Positions 8,666-20,133 of a stretch of 64,000 nucleotides of DNA are shown here, piece after piece (position 1 is the first letter of the stretch; each line of letters opens with the position of its first letter). The stretch is from positions 1-64,000 of the forward strand of contig JAQWSU010000051.1 in assembly GCA_029243025.1 (NCBI GenBank). The letters run 5' to 3'. Source of the DNA: Pirellulaceae bacterium (lineage in GTDB: Bacteria; Planctomycetota; Planctomycetia; Pirellulales; Pirellulaceae). The notes under the pieces are model-generated. The model did not search any database. It was not told where the DNA came from and was given only the letters and a program-made list of their open reading frames with translations. A program made the position numbers and the translations under genes.

Positions 8666-9936
8666 TTTCTTTGATCGAGGAAACGTTTGCCTTTCTGTTC
8701 AAAACGTGGCAGGCTGCCACAGGGTACGCAACGAACTTCTACCTTTAGCCCCAGCCTCGTATTGAGTAACTGAGCAATTCGCGTGGGCTCCTGCAGCCGA
8801 TCTTCCACTTCGACCGACAAGGCATCTAGCTCGCCTTTCTTTTTTGCTGTGATCCGATATTCCGCCACTTCTGGAATCGATCGGAGTATCTGCTCGATGG
8901 CACTCGGATAGATGTTGACTCCTCGCACGATCAGCATTTGGTCCACCCGTCCCAAAACTCCACCGGCCAGACGTACAAAGTGATTCGGCGCACTTACATC
9001 TCGGTCTGGCTTGACAAGATCGCCCGTGCGATAGCGGATCAGGGGTGCGCCTTTTCGCCCCAACGTGGTCAGCACGAGTTCGGCTAATTCCCCGTCCTCA
9101 ACCGGTTGTTGGCTATCGACCGAAACAAATTCTGGAATGAATTCACTTTCGATGATTCGCAACCCTTGCCCAGCATCATCATATCCCCAAGGGCCGATTT
9201 CCGTAGCGCCGGCATGGTCGACAAGCGTTGCCTGCCAGGCCGTCTCAATTCGTTCACGGATGGATGGGATCGACCCACCGGGTTCACCGGCGACGATAAT
9301 CTTCCGAATCTTCGACTTGTCGATTTCGATTTGGTGCTCTGTTGCCACGCTGGCGAGGTGCAAAGCGTAGCTGGGAGTGCAGCAGAGTACGGTAGCATTG
9401 TGTTCGATAATCAATTTCAAACGGGCCAAACTACTCATTCCGCCGCACGGCAGCACCATCGTATTTCGGTGGATGAGCGCTTCATGGGCGCTCTGGAAGC
9501 CGATAAAAGGACCATAGGAAAAGGTCAAGGCCGCACGGTCCTGTTCTGTTACTTCAGCGGCATCTAAGACGTACTGCCAGGTTTCAAGCCACCATCGCCA
9601 ATCCTCTTGAGTATCCAAGACGACGAGTGGATGGCCCAGAGTGCCGGAGGTACGGTGAAAGCGGACGTACTGCGAAATATCGAAGGTGCGGTTCAACGCG
9701 TAGGTTGGATTGGACTCGGGATCGAACAATTCTTGTTTGTTGGTAAAGGGGAAATCTTGCAGATTGGCCAGTGAATTCAGCGGCTGATCTAGTTTCCCCA
9801 GCTTTTCTGCGTAGAATCGGTTCGCAGGAAGTATGTCTGCGAGCAAGTGATTCAAACGTATGAGCTGATGAGCGGCGAGCGCTTTGCGATCTAGCTGTTC
9901 GTATCTGCGGCGAGATTCAAAAATTGTTCGATCCAT
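8662..9936 (-). CDS. PaaK-like AMP-forming acyl/aryl-CoA ligase
   Basis: Adenylate-forming enzyme of the phenylacetate-CoA ligase family, 424 residues. Seen: the phosphate loop RTSGTLGHPLVV, the A5-type region HAGATEIGPWG, IRYRTGDLV, the hinge GRVDQMLIVRGVNIYPSAIE, and a C-terminal Lys in FEQKGKRF. Start: ATG at 9936 (MDRTIFESRRRYEQLD). The frame is open further upstream to 10098, but that would run into the divergent MFS gene and adds 54 non-conserved residues. No other phenylacetate genes are present, so the real substrate may be another carboxylic acid. An 85-base divergent gap separates it from the MFS gene. Confidence 0.85.
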   Translation of the reverse strand: MDRTIFESRRRYEQLDRKALAAHQLIRLNHLLADILPANRFYAEKLGKLDQPLNSLANLQDFPFTNKQELFDPESNPTYALNRTFDISQYVRFHRTSGTLGHPLVVLDTQEDWRWWLETWQYVLDAAEVTEQDRAALTFSYGPFIGFQSAHEALIHRNTMVLPCGGMSSLARLKLIIEHNATVLCCTPSYALHLASVATEHQIEIDKSKIRKIIVAGEPGGSIPSIRERIETAWQATLVDHAGATEIGPWGYDDAGQGLRIIESEFIPEFVSVDSQQPVEDGELAELVLTTLGRKGAPLIRYRTGDLVKPDRDVSAPNHFVRLAGGVLGRVDQMLIVRGVNIYPSAIEQILRSIPEVAEYRITAKKKGELDALSVEVEDRLQEPTRIAQLLNTRLGLKVEVRCVPCGSLPRFEQKGKRFLDQRK

Positions 9937-10021
9937 AACAGCATGATAAGAGTTTGTGTCCCGGCGAGAAAGGACGATCCCTTGGTCGTCGCGGACCTTA
10001 AAATAAAGCGATAGATTGATT

Positions 10022-11254
10022 ATGTCCAAGAGCCCAGGACGAGGTTCGCTCCTCGTTGTTTTTCTCACTGTTTTCATCGATTTACTTGGATTTGGCATCG
10101 TCCTGCCGCTGTTGCCAATTTACGCCGAAGAATTCACGCTGGACGAAAGTGGATTGCAGCTGGGTATGTTGATGGCCAGCTTTTCAATCATGCAATTCTT
10201 TTTCGCACCGGTTTGGGGTCGGATTTCCGACCAGATCGGCCGTCGTCCGGTGATCATGATTGGATTGGTCGGTTCGGCTGTTTTTTACGCGTTGTTCGGA
10301 TACGCGACGATCCAACGGAGTCTGTTTTTGATGTTTGTTTCGCGAATTGGCGCCGGTTTGGCCGGAGCCACTATTTCGACAGCTCAAGCTTATATTGCCG
10401 ACACGACTAGCTTGGAGCAACGTCCGAAAGGTATGGCGCTGATCGGCATGGCCTTCGGACTTGGATTTACCTTTGGTCCTTTATTGGGCTATCTGGCGAT
10501 TCCAAGTGGAACGGGGGATCCCGGCCCCTGGCCTGGATTTGCCGCCGCCGCTCTTTCGCTGCTCGCCTTTTTCCTGGCGGTTTTTTGGCTGCCAGAATCA
10601 TTGCATGACGATTCCGAATCGGCTTCTCACGGCCTGAATTTCTCCCAGCTTCGGGAGGCTCTTCGCGTGCCATCGATAGCCGCCATCTTGCTTGCGATTT
10701 TTGTTTGCGTTTTTTCCTTTGCTAATTTTGAAACAACCTTGGCGTTAATGATCAAAGGTCGTGATTCGGTCTTTCGTTTTTCGTTTCAACAGGTTTGCCT
10801 CACCTTTGCCTACATTGGTTTTGTGCTTGCGGTCGTACAAGGTGGCGTTGTTCGTCGCCTGGCTGGACGGATATCGGAAGGAGCCCTGGCGGGTGCAGGG
10901 GCGATCGCGGAGTTGTTAGGTTTCTTCTGCTTGGTCGTAGCTCTGCAGTATCGGGCGGAGTGGATGCTCTACCTGGGGCTAACCATTGTCGTACTCGGCT
11001 TTGCCTTTATCACACCGTCCCTCAATTCCCTCTTGTCACGACGCAGCGATCCGAATCGACAGGGCGGCATTCTTGGAATTGGTCAGAGCGTCAGTTCACT
11101 GGGGCGGATCGCCGGGGCTGGGTTGGGGATTCCGCTGCTGAAAATGCATCCTCAGCTGCCTGCCGGAGTTGCCATGTTATTGATGGCGTTTGGCTTTGTG
11201 ATGATTGTGTGGGGAGCTCGATCTGGCAAAGACTTCGGCAAAGCCGTTGCTTGA
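10022..11254 (+). CDS. MFS transporter, TetA/DHA1-like
   Basis: 410-residue inner-membrane protein with about 12 hydrophobic helices. Seen: MFS motif A between helices 2 and 3 (GRISDQIGRRPVIM), FLTVFIDLLGFGIVLPLLP in helix 1, and the motif C-like Gly-rich helix GLGFTFGPLLGYLA. This pattern is typical of the drug:H+ antiporter group that includes tetracycline exporters, but the substrate cannot be assigned. Start: ATG at 10022 (MSKSPGRG); a TTG at 10016 is in frame. It is divergent from the PaaK-like ligase and convergent with the 5-oxoprolinase gene. Confidence 0.88.
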   Translation: MSKSPGRGSLLVVFLTVFIDLLGFGIVLPLLPIYAEEFTLDESGLQLGMLMASFSIMQFFFAPVWGRISDQIGRRPVIMIGLVGSAVFYALFGYATIQRSLFLMFVSRIGAGLAGATISTAQAYIADTTSLEQRPKGMALIGMAFGLGFTFGPLLGYLAIPSGTGDPGPWPGFAAAALSLLAFFLAVFWLPESLHDDSESASHGLNFSQLREALRVPSIAAILLAIFVCVFSFANFETTLALMIKGRDSVFRFSFQQVCLTFAYIGFVLAVVQGGVVRRLAGRISEGALAGAGAIAELLGFFCLVVALQYRAEWMLYLGLTIVVLGFAFITPSLNSLLSRRSDPNRQGGILGIGQSVSSLGRIAGAGLGIPLLKMHPQLPAGVAMLLMAFGFVMIVWGARSGKDFGKAVA

Positions 11255-11305
11255 CCGATCATGGGGTAATGACTTTGTGAGTTTGCCCGCTGAAAGCTTG
11301 GGGGG

Positions 11306-14300
11306 TTACGAAGAAGTTTCCTGGGTGCCGAAACCTCCGCCACCCGGGGTTTCAATAATCAGCCGGTCGCCTGCTTTGACGGAGAATTGGGCGCGCCAGG
11401 GAAGCTCCTTCATCTGTTGACCGGACCGAATGATGCGATTGCGGCCAACTTGGCCAGCATCACCTCCGTCGCAACCATAAGGCGCATAAGGGCCGCGGCG
11501 TTGGGAGAGAATCGAGACCTGCAGCTTTTGGAGAAATTCGAGTTCGCGCGTTACACCGTCGCCGCCTGAGTGCTTTCCGGCACCGCCCGATGATTTGCGA
11601 ATTTCAAATCGAACGACTCGAATTGGATAGTTACGTTCGATGACTTCCGGATCGGTGAGTCGCGTGTTCGTCATATGGGTATGAACCGCATCGGCCCCGT
11701 CGGACGTAGGCGTCGCACCGGCTCCCCCGCAAATCGTTTCGTAATATCCAAAGCTTTCGTTTCCGAACAGTAAGTTGTTCATCGTGCCTTGGCTGGCGGC
11801 AGCCAAACCGAAGGCACCCAATATCACATCGACAACTCGTTGAGAGGTTTCTACATTTCCTCCCGCGACAGCCGGAGAGTCCTCCGCGGTAGCTCCGACT
11901 AGCGGATTGAGGATGCCGGGTTCTACAATCAATTCAATGGGGTTCAAAACGCCTTGGTTCAGTGGAATGTCCTCATTGATCAAGCAGCGTAAACAATACA
12001 TGGTTGCTGCGGAAACGATGGCGAGGTTCGCATTGAGATTGTCGCGGGTGGATGGAGCCGAGCCACGAAAGTCGATACAAGCCTGGTCGTTGTCGACGGT
12101 GATTTTTGCATGGATCAGAGCTCCATTATCCAGATGATCTTCGAATTTATACTCGCCGTCTGGAATCGTTTTGAGAGCATGCCGTAATTTGGTTTCTGCA
12201 GCGACTTGAATATGATTCATGTAGGCATTTACCACGGGCCAAGAGAAACGGTCGACCAGTTGCTGCAAGTCACGTACGCCTTGCTGGTTGGCGGCAATTT
12301 GGGCCCGAATATCGGCTAAATTGGTTTCGAGATCGCGTGTTGGATAGGTTGCGCCAGTAAGTTGTTCGGACAGCTCTTCGAGCCGCGACTGGCCAGCATC
12401 GATCAATTTGAAGCTGCGAATGCACACTCCTTCTTCCGCGAGTGAATGTGAGAACGGTGGCATCGATCCGGGCGTAATCCCACCGATCTCTGCGTGATGG
12501 GCGCGGCTGGCGACCAGAAATCGCAGCTGACCATCGGTCGGATCATGCACGGGAGTGACAACGGTCACATCGGGTAAGTGTGAGCCCCCGCGATAGGGGT
12601 CATTTGTGACGATCACATCGCCGGAAGCCAAATCGGCGTGATCTTCCAAAACGCACTTCACCGTTTCACTCATCGCCCCCAGATGCACCGGAATGTGGGG
12701 GGCGTTGACGACTAAGTCTCCGCGATCGGTGAAAATGGCACAGCTAAAATCCAGCCGTTCCTTCACGTTGACACTGCTGGATGTGTTACGGAGCGTGATG
12801 CCCATTTGCTCAGCGATCCCAGCGAAGTGACGATTGAAGATCTCTAGCAGGATGGGATCACAATCAGTCGAGTAGGAATCCGTTTCCGTTTGGGTTTGCT
12901 GGCGGATGAGTAATTCTCGCTGACTTAATACTTCTGCTTGCCAGCCGGGGTCGATGATCGTAGTTGACATTGTTTCGTGAATGACGGCAGGGCCTGTAAT
13001 TTGGGCGCCCGCTTGCAGTGCTGTGCGATGGTAACAGGCGGCCGATACCAATTGACCGTGGAAGTACATTTGGCGAACTTCGGATGATCGAGTATGGGCA
13101 GGCGCGACGGAATGCGATTTGGGAAGTTTTGCCCGAATTCGACCCGTTGATTCGATTCTCGCAGCCACAATTTCGAGATTGCGTTCAGGTTGGGCGTATC
13201 CGTACCGTTTTTGATGCAGCGTGGTAAACGCTTCGAGATAGTCACCGTTAAGCGGGCGCGGAATCGTTAACGTTGAGTCGGTCCCCTCGTAACGCAAGTC
13301 CAGCGATTGAACCGTTTCAATGTTTTTTTCTGAAACACCTTGCTGCAACAACGACTGCTCGGTCTGTTGGGTCAATTCGGTCCAGGTATCGTTCAGCAGC
13401 TGACCGTTCAGCTGTTCGATGTCCAAGTAGACTCCCTTGGCCGCGTGCCGTGTGAGATCGGCGTGGCCGATTCCCAATGCACTAAGTATTCCTGCGTCAG
13501 GATGATTGATGATTTCTCGCATCCCTAGCTCTTCCGCCACCGCACAGGCATGTTGAGGTGCGGCGCCACCGAATGAGACCAACACATATTCGCGCGGATC
13601 GTATCCTTGGGCGATCGAGATCGATCGAATCGCCTGAGCCATATTGGCGTTGGCGATCCGTAGGAATCCGTCGGCCAATTCGGTCGTGGTCATCGCTTGT
13701 CCCAGTTCATCGCGGATCGTTTTCGCCAGTTCTTGCAGCCGTCTTTCAACGGCTTGAGCATCCAACGCGAAGGGAAACTGATTGGGTTGAACCTTGCCAA
13801 GATGAAGATTGACATCGGTGATCGTAAGTGGTCCGCCGCGGCCATAGCAGGCGGGCCCCGGTTCGGCTCCAGCGCTATCCGGACCGACCGCTAACTTGAC
13901 TCCATCGAAATGACAAATCGAACCACCGCCTGCCGCAACGGTTTCGATGGCGAGCATCGGGGAAACAATGCGTACACCTGCTTTTTCGGTTTCATATTCG
14001 TGTTGGAATGAACCCTCGTAGCGAGCGACGTCAGTGCTGGTTCCGCCCATGTCAAAGCCGATTGCACGCGGAAATCCTGCCGCCTCTGCCACTCTCGCAA
14101 AGCCCACGACGCCGCCCGCCGGTCCGGATAGAATACTGTCTTTTCCTTCGAACTGATCGCCACGGACGAGCCCTCCGTTCGAGGTCATCATTTGCAAGGC
14201 AGTGCTCGTGTCGTCCAGATGTTTCGCAATCCCTTGAACGTAGTCTTTCAAGACTGTATTCAAGTAAGCGTTGACCACTGTTGTATCACCGCGCGAGACA

Positions 14301-15139
14301 AGTTTGATGAGAGGGGCCAGTTGGCTGGAGACGCTGATTTCCGAAAAGCCGAGTTTCCGAGCGATTACGGCGATTTGTTGCTCGTGGGTTGCATTGCTGT
14401 AGGCATTGAGTAGGCAGATCGCCACCGCGACTGTCCCGCGGTCTCGAAGCCGTTTGAGTTGTTGGCGAATTAGATCAGGTTGGACAGCGAGTAAAACTTC
14501 GCCCGTGCTGCTGAGACGCTCATGAACCTCCAGCACCTCTTCGTAAAGTGGAGCTGGTTTTTGAATCTCTAAATCGAATAGATTCGGCCGCGCTTGGTAG
14601 CCAATTTTGAGGATATCAGCGAAGCCTTTTGTGGTGATCAACGCCGTTCGTCCACCGCCTCGAGTCAGAAGTGCATTCGTTCCACGTGTCGTTCCTAAGC
14701 GAACGGAAACGGCGGGTAACTCTTTGCCGAGTGGAAGCTGGAGAATGTATCGAATAGCCAGCAGGGGAGCTTCGAGATGGCTACTCAATTCGTACTGATC
14801 GCCCACTTGCGGTAACAACGGAAGTTCGCGATTCAAATTAAGTTGCTGATTCGCCGCATCGAATCCCGTAACTTGGGAACTTGCCAGAGGCCGTCCGACA
14901 GAGTCGATGAGTGTGAGAGTCCAGTCGATCCAAAACTCTGCGGGATCCTTACCACGTGTGGAGTCGATGATCTGGGTTGCCGAAGAGCCAGCCCCCACCG
15001 TGCCTTTGACAACCCCTGAACTCAGCGTTTTGTGGCGAAGGAGTGTTTTGTCAGGCGAGCGGGCAAGGCAATCGGTGAACGTACCGCCCACATCGATCCA
15101 GAATTCCCAAGCGTTGTTTGGGGGTAGCTTATTTTTCAC
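11306..15139 (-). CDS. 5-oxoprolinase / hydantoinase A-B fusion
   Basis: 1,277-residue cytoplasmic enzyme joining HyuA and HyuB halves, as in ATP-dependent 5-oxoprolinase (5-oxo-L-proline to L-glutamate). Seen: N-terminal [83 protein letters not shown], and in the B half [36 protein letters not shown] and a C-terminal TPGGGGFG. Length and domain order fit OplaH. Start: GTG at 15139; this overlaps the end of the PQQ-propeller gene by 11 bases and places the DVGGTFTD motif near the N-terminus as in the family. Longer versions would lie wholly within the upstream gene. The substrate could be a hydantoin. Confidence 0.9.
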   Translation of the reverse strand: MKNKLPPNNAWEFWIDVGGTFTDCLARSPDKTLLRHKTLSSGVVKGTVGAGSSATQIIDSTRGKDPAEFWIDWTLTLIDSVGRPLASSQVTGFDAANQQLNLNRELPLLPQVGDQYELSSHLEAPLLAIRYILQLPLGKELPAVSVRLGTTRGTNALLTRGGGRTALITTKGFADILKIGYQARPNLFDLEIQKPAPLYEEVLEVHERLSSTGEVLLAVQPDLIRQQLKRLRDRGTVAVAICLLNAYSNATHEQQIAVIARKLGFSEISVSSQLAPLIKLVSRGDTTVVNAYLNTVLKDYVQGIAKHLDDTSTALQMMTSNGGLVRGDQFEGKDSILSGPAGGVVGFARVAEAAGFPRAIGFDMGGTSTDVARYEGSFQHEYETEKAGVRIVSPMLAIETVAAGGGSICHFDGVKLAVGPDSAGAEPGPACYGRGGPLTITDVNLHLGKVQPNQFPFALDAQAVERRLQELAKTIRDELGQAMTTTELADGFLRIANANMAQAIRSISIAQGYDPREYVLVSFGGAAPQHACAVAEELGMREIINHPDAGILSALGIGHADLTRHAAKGVYLDIEQLNGQLLNDTWTELTQQTEQSLLQQGVSEKNIETVQSLDLRYEGTDSTLTIPRPLNGDYLEAFTTLHQKRYGYAQPERNLEIVAARIESTGRIRAKLPKSHSVAPAHTRSSEVRQMYFHGQLVSAACYHRTALQAGAQITGPAVIHETMSTTIIDPGWQAEVLSQRELLIRQQTQTETDSYSTDCDPILLEIFNRHFAGIAEQMGITLRNTSSSVNVKERLDFSCAIFTDRGDLVVNAPHIPVHLGAMSETVKCVLEDHADLASGDVIVTNDPYRGGSHLPDVTVVTPVHDPTDGQLRFLVASRAHHAEIGGITPGSMPPFSHSLAEEGVCIRSFKLIDAGQSRLEELSEQLTGATYPTRDLETNLADIRAQIAANQQGVRDLQQLVDRFSWPVVNAYMNHIQVAAETKLRHALKTIPDGEYKFEDHLDNGALIHAKITVDNDQACIDFRGSAPSTRDNLNANLAIVSAATMYCLRCLINEDIPLNQGVLNPIELIVEPGILNPLVGATAEDSPAVAGGNVETSQRVVDVILGAFGLAAASQGTMNNLLFGNESFGYYETICGGAGATPTSDGADAVHTHMTNTRLTDPEVIERNYPIRVVRFEIRKSSGGAGKHSGGDGVTRELEFLQKLQVSILSQRRGPYAPYGCDGGDAGQVGRNRIIRSGQQMKELPWRAQFSVKAGDRLIIETPGGGGFGTQETSS

Positions 15140-16403
15140 CGATGCAAACCAGATGAGAGTTTGTACGCAGGTACATTCGATGATCGGCAACGGCTGGCGT
15201 GCTGCGGCTACTTTCGCCGAGTGGATTTCGTCCCCAAACCTTAAATTCTTCGCCCGCAGCAAGGACCACTACCACCCCATCTTCATCAATACAATAAAGG
15301 CGATCTTCAACGATCACCGGCGATCCTGAATAGTTGCCGCCGACCCGCTGTTGCCAAACTTTTTTACCTGTCATCGTTCGAACGCACGACACGACGCCCT
15401 TGTCGGACCAGAGGAATAGCAGCCCATCCTTTGCCACCGGACAGGGCACGTAGGGTGCTTGCTTCTTAATCTCGTAGGCTAAGGCTGCCTCTCGACCCGG
15501 TTGAATGGCCACCACATAGTTTCCACCGCCCCCTGAACCGGTTGTCCCGAAAATCAAACCATCCGCCACGATCGGTGAGCTCACTGTTCGCATCGAAAAG
15601 GCATCGACGGACCAATTCTCTCGACCTGTTTCTGGATCCAAACTGAACACGCCATGGGCAGTGCTGAGGCCAATCAATTCCGGCGTGCCATCGTCCGGCT
15701 GGTAGATACAGGGCGCAGAATAAGAAACGACTTCACTCATTCTCGTTGTTCGCCAACGTGTCTTTCCCGTTTCCCGGTCGACAGCCAGAATGAAACTACT
15801 GGGGATGCGCGGACCATTGCGGTCGGGTTTTCGCATTTGCACGCAGAGAATAACGAGGTCGTTGTAGACGATAGGGGATGTGCCAAATCCATGTCGACTT
15901 GCGAACGGTCCCAAGTCCAGTTCCCAAACCGGATTGCCATCATGATCAAATGCTAGGAAGTTTGTCGCAGAGGGCGTGGACCAGGCAACGTAGACGTGGT
16001 CCTGGTCGACTGCCGGAGTTGTGGAAGCGAAGCTATTCCTCGTGTGGATCGAGTGGCTCTCGGAAATAAATTCTTTTCGCCAGATCTCCTTCCCCGTTCT
16101 TGCGTCCAGACAGATGACGTATCGCGTCGCATTATCGGGGTCGGCACTCAATAAAAACAGTCGTTCGCCCCAGACGACCGGTGATGAATGGCCGATGCCG
16201 GGAAGTTGCACGCGCCAGTTGAAATCGGCCGACGTCCATTCGGCTGGAATATTGCTTGTCTGACTGATACCACTTCCGTTAGGACCCCGGAAGCGAGTCC
16301 ATTCCTGGGCCTGAAGAAGGTCGGTAAACAACGGACTCGGGATTCCGTGGCTAAGGGCCAATACGAAAAAGAGGGTCGTTGTGAAAGTCGAGTGGCGTTT
16401 CAT
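15129..16403 (-). CDS. Secreted PQQ-like beta-propeller protein
   Basis: 424 residues. An N-terminal signal peptide (hydrophobic TTTLFFVLALSHG) is followed by the WTRFRGPNGSGISQ opening common in planctomycete outer-membrane-type propellers. Several PQQ_2/BamB-like blades follow, with the repeating pattern of YVICLDARTGKEIWRKEF, ILAVDRETGKTRWRT and GVFSLDPETGRENWSVDA. Such proteins are usually scaffolds in the periplasm; no dehydrogenase active site is visible. The 3' end overlaps the 5-oxoprolinase start by 11 bases, an odd functional pairing. Confidence 0.85.
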   Translation of the reverse strand: MKRHSTFTTTLFFVLALSHGIPSPLFTDLLQAQEWTRFRGPNGSGISQTSNIPAEWTSADFNWRVQLPGIGHSSPVVWGERLFLLSADPDNATRYVICLDARTGKEIWRKEFISESHSIHTRNSFASTTPAVDQDHVYVAWSTPSATNFLAFDHDGNPVWELDLGPFASRHGFGTSPIVYNDLVILCVQMRKPDRNGPRIPSSFILAVDRETGKTRWRTTRMSEVVSYSAPCIYQPDDGTPELIGLSTAHGVFSLDPETGRENWSVDAFSMRTVSSPIVADGLIFGTTGSGGGGNYVVAIQPGREAALAYEIKKQAPYVPCPVAKDGLLFLWSDKGVVSCVRTMTGKKVWQQRVGGNYSGSPVIVEDRLYCIDEDGVVVVLAAGEEFKVWGRNPLGESSRSTPAVADHRMYLRTNSHLVCIGEK

Positions 16404-17084
16404 TGCAGGGGCTTCCTGAAGTAAGAGACGGCAAATCGCTCCGGAGAAGTAAACGATAATGGAAGGTTGGCCGAAAGAGAAGTACCAGGAATTCGAGGGG
16501 TAAGCTGACGTTGACAGGGAGGCTGAATCCCAAAAATAGAGCCAATTTTCTTATTCCCGATAAACGGTTGGTCGTTTCATCAATTGGCCGTTGACCGGCC
16601 TCGTGCCTCAATGACCTTGTCGGTGAATTTTTTTCAGCGCAACTTTACGGCACAAGAAAACCGTTGCGTGTGGAAACGAGAATTGCTTAACTCGCCCGCT
16701 TTCCAAGTCGGCAGAGTCGTATGGCCAGATCGCCGAAGATTGCGACAGGAAGATCGAAAAACGCCGCGGCTATCGTCATGAGATGAATGCTGTTTGGGAG
16801 TTGCCTCGGATTATTCCGAGACTCGATTCGACTAACGTGAATCACAACGGGTTTCGTCACGATTTCGTATCGATAGAGGAGAACGAACCAATCCTTCCAG
16901 AATCTTTCGGAGCCATCAATCCAGTTCGCTAGCCGGTTGTCTGATCCGTTTCGCGTTGTAAAGCCGCATGTTGAGCCGTTTGCCGGCAGTTAGGGAAGGT
17001 TAGTGGCGCGAAATCTCGGCCGAAAAGTCGCTCGAATCGACGAGTTGGGATCGTGTGGATACGGCCGTGCCCATCGGCTCGGAC
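16404..17084. other. 681-bp gap without a supported gene
   Basis: Lies between two minus-strand genes. Short open frames exist on both strands but none has a ribosome-binding site or a recognisable protein. A small hairpin (CTCGGA, TTAT loop, TCCGAG) sits at 16805-16820 with no T-run. The right part holds the 3' flank of the response-regulator gene. The left part presumably holds the promoter of the propeller/5-oxoprolinase pair. A degraded gene or an RNA cannot be excluded by eye. Confidence 0.6.
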
Positions 17085-18446
17085 TTAGGCTGCCCGGTTG
17101 GCCGATTCTGCTTGATTGAGTTTGTTGTAAAGCGTCTTCAAGCTCACGCCCAATTCCTCTGCGGCCTTCGGTTTGCTGCCGTCGTTTCGTTCTACGGCGG
17201 CATAAATGGCCTGCAGTTCCATTTCTCGCAGAGTCATTGGACCACTCATCTTTAACGTTGCCGTACCCCGTTGTATTTGTCCTCCATCAAATTTTCTTGG
17301 AAGATGATCGGGGGAAAGCGGGCCGCTGTCGCAGAGAATCGTCGCGTATTCGATCACGTTGGCCAGTTCGCGCACGTTGCCCGGCCAATTGTGTCCCTTC
17401 AGCAGGTCGAGCGTTTCTTCTGAAATAGCTTCCGCATGTTTCGTCATGGGGAATCGGAGGCGATGGAGCAGATGTTCGGCCAGGTCCCGGATGTCTTCGG
17501 TACGTTCACGTAACGAAGGGATGAGAATTTCAAAGGTGTTAATGCGGAACATTAAATCTTCTCGAAATCGATTTTCCCGAACCATTTCCTCGAGCGGTTG
17601 GTGCGTCGCGCAAATGACGCGAACGTCAACCGTGAATGATTCGTTGTCTCCGACACGACGCATTTCACCGCTTTCAAGTACACGGAGCAGCTTGGATTGC
17701 ATCGACAGTGGCAGTTCACCGATTTCATCGAGAAACAGTGTGCCACCGTGAGCAACTTCGAAAAGTCCAACTCGCTGTTCGTCCGCACCGGTAAAGGCAC
17801 CCTTGCGATGGCCGAATAATTCGCTCTCGATTAGGCTTTCCGGAAGTGCACCACAATTGATCGCAACATATGGCATGTTCGCACGCAGACTTTGGTCGTG
17901 CACTGCACGGGCTACGAGCTCTTTGCCTGTTCCGGTTTCACCGAGTACCATTACCGTGGAATTTGTTGGTGCTACTTTCGAAATCAGTTTGCGAACACGT
18001 TGAATCCCCTGACTTTCTCCGACCAGCTTCGATTTGCCTTCAATTTGCTCGAGCTGATGTTTTAAAGCCCGATATTTGTTCGTCAGCTCACGCTTCTCGG
18101 CAACGCGCTGCAACAAGTGATCTAGGTCGGCGAGCTTGCAAGGTTTTGTGATGTAATCGAAAACGCCATGCCGCAAGGCCGCAACGGCAGTGTCCAGCGA
18201 CGATTTTCCCGTCATCACAATTGCATCGGTCTCGGGAGACATCTCTTTGGCTTTGCCAATGACTTCGATTCCGTTCATGCCGGGCATGTCCAAATCGACC
18301 AACAGACAATCGAAACTGTTTATTTCCATCGCTGCGACCGCGGTGGTGCCATCCGGGCATACCGTCACCTCATAGCCCAGGCGTTGCAATTCACGTCCCA
18401 GCAGTTGCTGTAACGACTTTTCATCGTCGGCAAATAGAATCTTCAA
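17085..18446 (-). CDS. Sigma-54-dependent response regulator, NtrC family
   Basis: 453 residues in the order receiver, AAA+, Fis-type HTH. Receiver: acidic pocket DD at 7-8, phospho-acceptor Asp51 in [10 protein letters not shown], Thr79 and Lys101. AAA+: Walker A GETGTGKE (169-176), the sigma-54 contact loop GAFTGA (216-221), Walker B TLFLDE, R-finger region [11 protein letters not shown] and sensor [11 protein letters not shown]-terminal HTH near [19 protein letters not shown]. It would bind an enhancer and activate RpoN promoters once phosphorylated. The kinase gene ends only 7 bases upstream, so this is a two-gene operon. The signal and targets are unknown. Confidence 0.95.
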   Translation of the reverse strand: MKILFADDEKSLQQLLGRELQRLGYEVTVCPDGTTAVAAMEINSFDCLLVDLDMPGMNGIEVIGKAKEMSPETDAIVMTGKSSLDTAVAALRHGVFDYITKPCKLADLDHLLQRVAEKRELTNKYRALKHQLEQIEGKSKLVGESQGIQRVRKLISKVAPTNSTVMVLGETGTGKELVARAVHDQSLRANMPYVAINCGALPESLIESELFGHRKGAFTGADEQRVGLFEVAHGGTLFLDEIGELPLSMQSKLLRVLESGEMRRVGDNESFTVDVRVICATHQPLEEMVRENRFREDLMFRINTFEILIPSLRERTEDIRDLAEHLLHRLRFPMTKHAEAISEETLDLLKGHNWPGNVRELANVIEYATILCDSGPLSPDHLPRKFDGGQIQRGTATLKMSGPMTLREMELQAIYAAVERNDGSKPKAAEELGVSLKTLYNKLNQAESANRAA

Positions 18447-18453
18447 CGATTTT

Positions 18454-20133
18454 CTATGCGGCTCGGTAGCGATGATGCTTCTCCTTGGTAGCAGCTTCGT
18501 TTAACGGTAATTTCACCGTCAGGCGCGATCCTCGTCCGAGACCATCGCTATGAACGTCAATCTGCCCGCCGTGTTCATTCACAATTCGGCAGGTGATCGA
18601 CATGCCCAACCCAGTGCCATAACCCTCCTTGCCACTGGTGAAAAAAGGTTCGAACAGAAGCTTTTTGACCTCGTCTGTCATGCCACAGCCATCGTCGGTC
18701 ACGATCAGCTGGGCTTCGTCACTCGTCCGAAGAAGTGAAATAGACACGACACCGCCTGCAGTAAGGCTGTCGAGTCCATTGGTGATTAAGTTCAGCGTGA
18801 CTTGCTTTATTTCTTGAGGATTCACCGCTGCGATTACCGCTTGTGGTGCGTGAACTACGATTTCCTTTTCCTTGTACGTTCCGACGTGTCGAACCATATC
18901 AACTACGCCTTGCACCAGCTCACGCAAATCCACGTCTTGTCTTTCAACATCCCCGAGCCGAGAAAAATCTAAAAGTCGTTCGGTGATTTCCTTGCAGCGA
19001 AATGCTTCTTGCTGAATCATCTTGAGGTATTCTTGAATGATGGCTAGTTCATTCGATGCTGAATCCTCAGAGTCTGGTATGACTTGTTCTGTTCTGAAAA
19101 CGTCTTGGAGGCGATCCATCAGAGAATCTGAGCAAAAAGCGATCGATGCAAGTGGATTGTTTATTTCATGCGCTACGCCCGCTGCCAAGAAGCCCACGCT
19201 CGCTAATTGCTCACCTCGAACTACTTCACGAGTTCGTTGTTGTACTTGTTGGTCCAAATCATCACGGACTTGTTGGAACCGTAAAGTCATGTTGTTCATC
19301 GCATGAGCGAGTTCGTCCATTTCATCACCGGAATCGAGGCGAATGCGATGATCGAAATTCCCCGCCGCGACGTGTCGTGAACCTTCGATGAGGATTCGGA
19401 GTGGGCGAAACACCCAACGATAGAACAGATGAGCCATCACGAGCAACAAGGCACCCGCCGAAATACTGGTGAACCAGGTCAACACAATCCAAGTTCGGTA
19501 CTGCCCCTTTACGTCGCCTTGGAGGTCATTCATTTGTCCCTGCAAGAAGCTGGGGAGTCGGTCCGCTTGGATCTTTAAGTCGGCAACTGCATTCTGCAAT
19601 TGCGTCATTTCTGCTTCATCCTGCAAAGGCCAATTCATACCGACCTTCAGGCCACGAATCGTTGCCAGATCCGCTTTCATACGCTCCACAATTTGAAGCT
19701 CTTGCTTGATTTCACCAAGATTGTTGTTGACGACTGCGTTCTGGATCAGCACCTGTTGGTAAGTTTGAAGCGTTTGAGATACGGATTCGAGATGGTTGTC
19801 AAATTCGATAGTTTGCCAGTGATCCACTGGCAAATGACCGTCCAACTCGTCCGTCGGCAAACGTGATGGATCTGTCACGCTCATGGCACTCACATGTTGT
19901 GCCAGTTGAATAGCGATTGGCAGCTCCGAAGCTCGTTGGCTTACATTTCGAGCGAGATCACGAAATGCGTAAACACCACGGAAGCCACTGAAAGACAGAA
20001 TTGCGACCGCGACCAGTAGCAATCCGACGCCAATCATTAATTTTTTTCGAATCGGCCAGCTGGTCAGCACTTTGACAACCTCCTTGTTGTCGGGGGACGG
20101 AACCGGGGGTTGGAAATGCCAAGCCATGTTCAA
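18454..20133 (-). CDS. Membrane sensor histidine kinase (HAMP, NtrB-like core)
   Basis: 559 residues. Membrane helices at about 31-50 and 216-238 flank a 165-residue, mostly helical periplasmic sensor. A HAMP domain follows (RPLRILIEGSRHVAAGNFDHRI). Then come a coiled coil, the dimerisation/phospho-acceptor box with His322 (AAGVAHEINNPLAS), the N box (TLNLITNGLDSL), G1 (VTDDGCGM) and G2 (GTGLGMSITCRIV). The catalytic core is that of kinases which partner NtrC-type regulators, in line with the regulator gene 7 bases downstream. Two in-frame ATGs (20133, 20127) are possible starts. Confidence 0.94.
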   Translation of the reverse strand: MNMAWHFQPPVPSPDNKEVVKVLTSWPIRKKLMIGVGLLLVAVAILSFSGFRGVYAFRDLARNVSQRASELPIAIQLAQHVSAMSVTDPSRLPTDELDGHLPVDHWQTIEFDNHLESVSQTLQTYQQVLIQNAVVNNNLGEIKQELQIVERMKADLATIRGLKVGMNWPLQDEAEMTQLQNAVADLKIQADRLPSFLQGQMNDLQGDVKGQYRTWIVLTWFTSISAGALLLVMAHLFYRWVFRPLRILIEGSRHVAAGNFDHRIRLDSGDEMDELAHAMNNMTLRFQQVRDDLDQQVQQRTREVVRGEQLASVGFLAAGVAHEINNPLASIAFCSDSLMDRLQDVFRTEQVIPDSEDSASNELAIIQEYLKMIQQEAFRCKEITERLLDFSRLGDVERQDVDLRELVQGVVDMVRHVGTYKEKEIVVHAPQAVIAAVNPQEIKQVTLNLITNGLDSLTAGGVVSISLLRTSDEAQLIVTDDGCGMTDEVKKLLFEPFFTSGKEGYGTGLGMSITCRIVNEHGGQIDVHSDGLGRGSRLTVKLPLNEAATKEKHHRYRAA

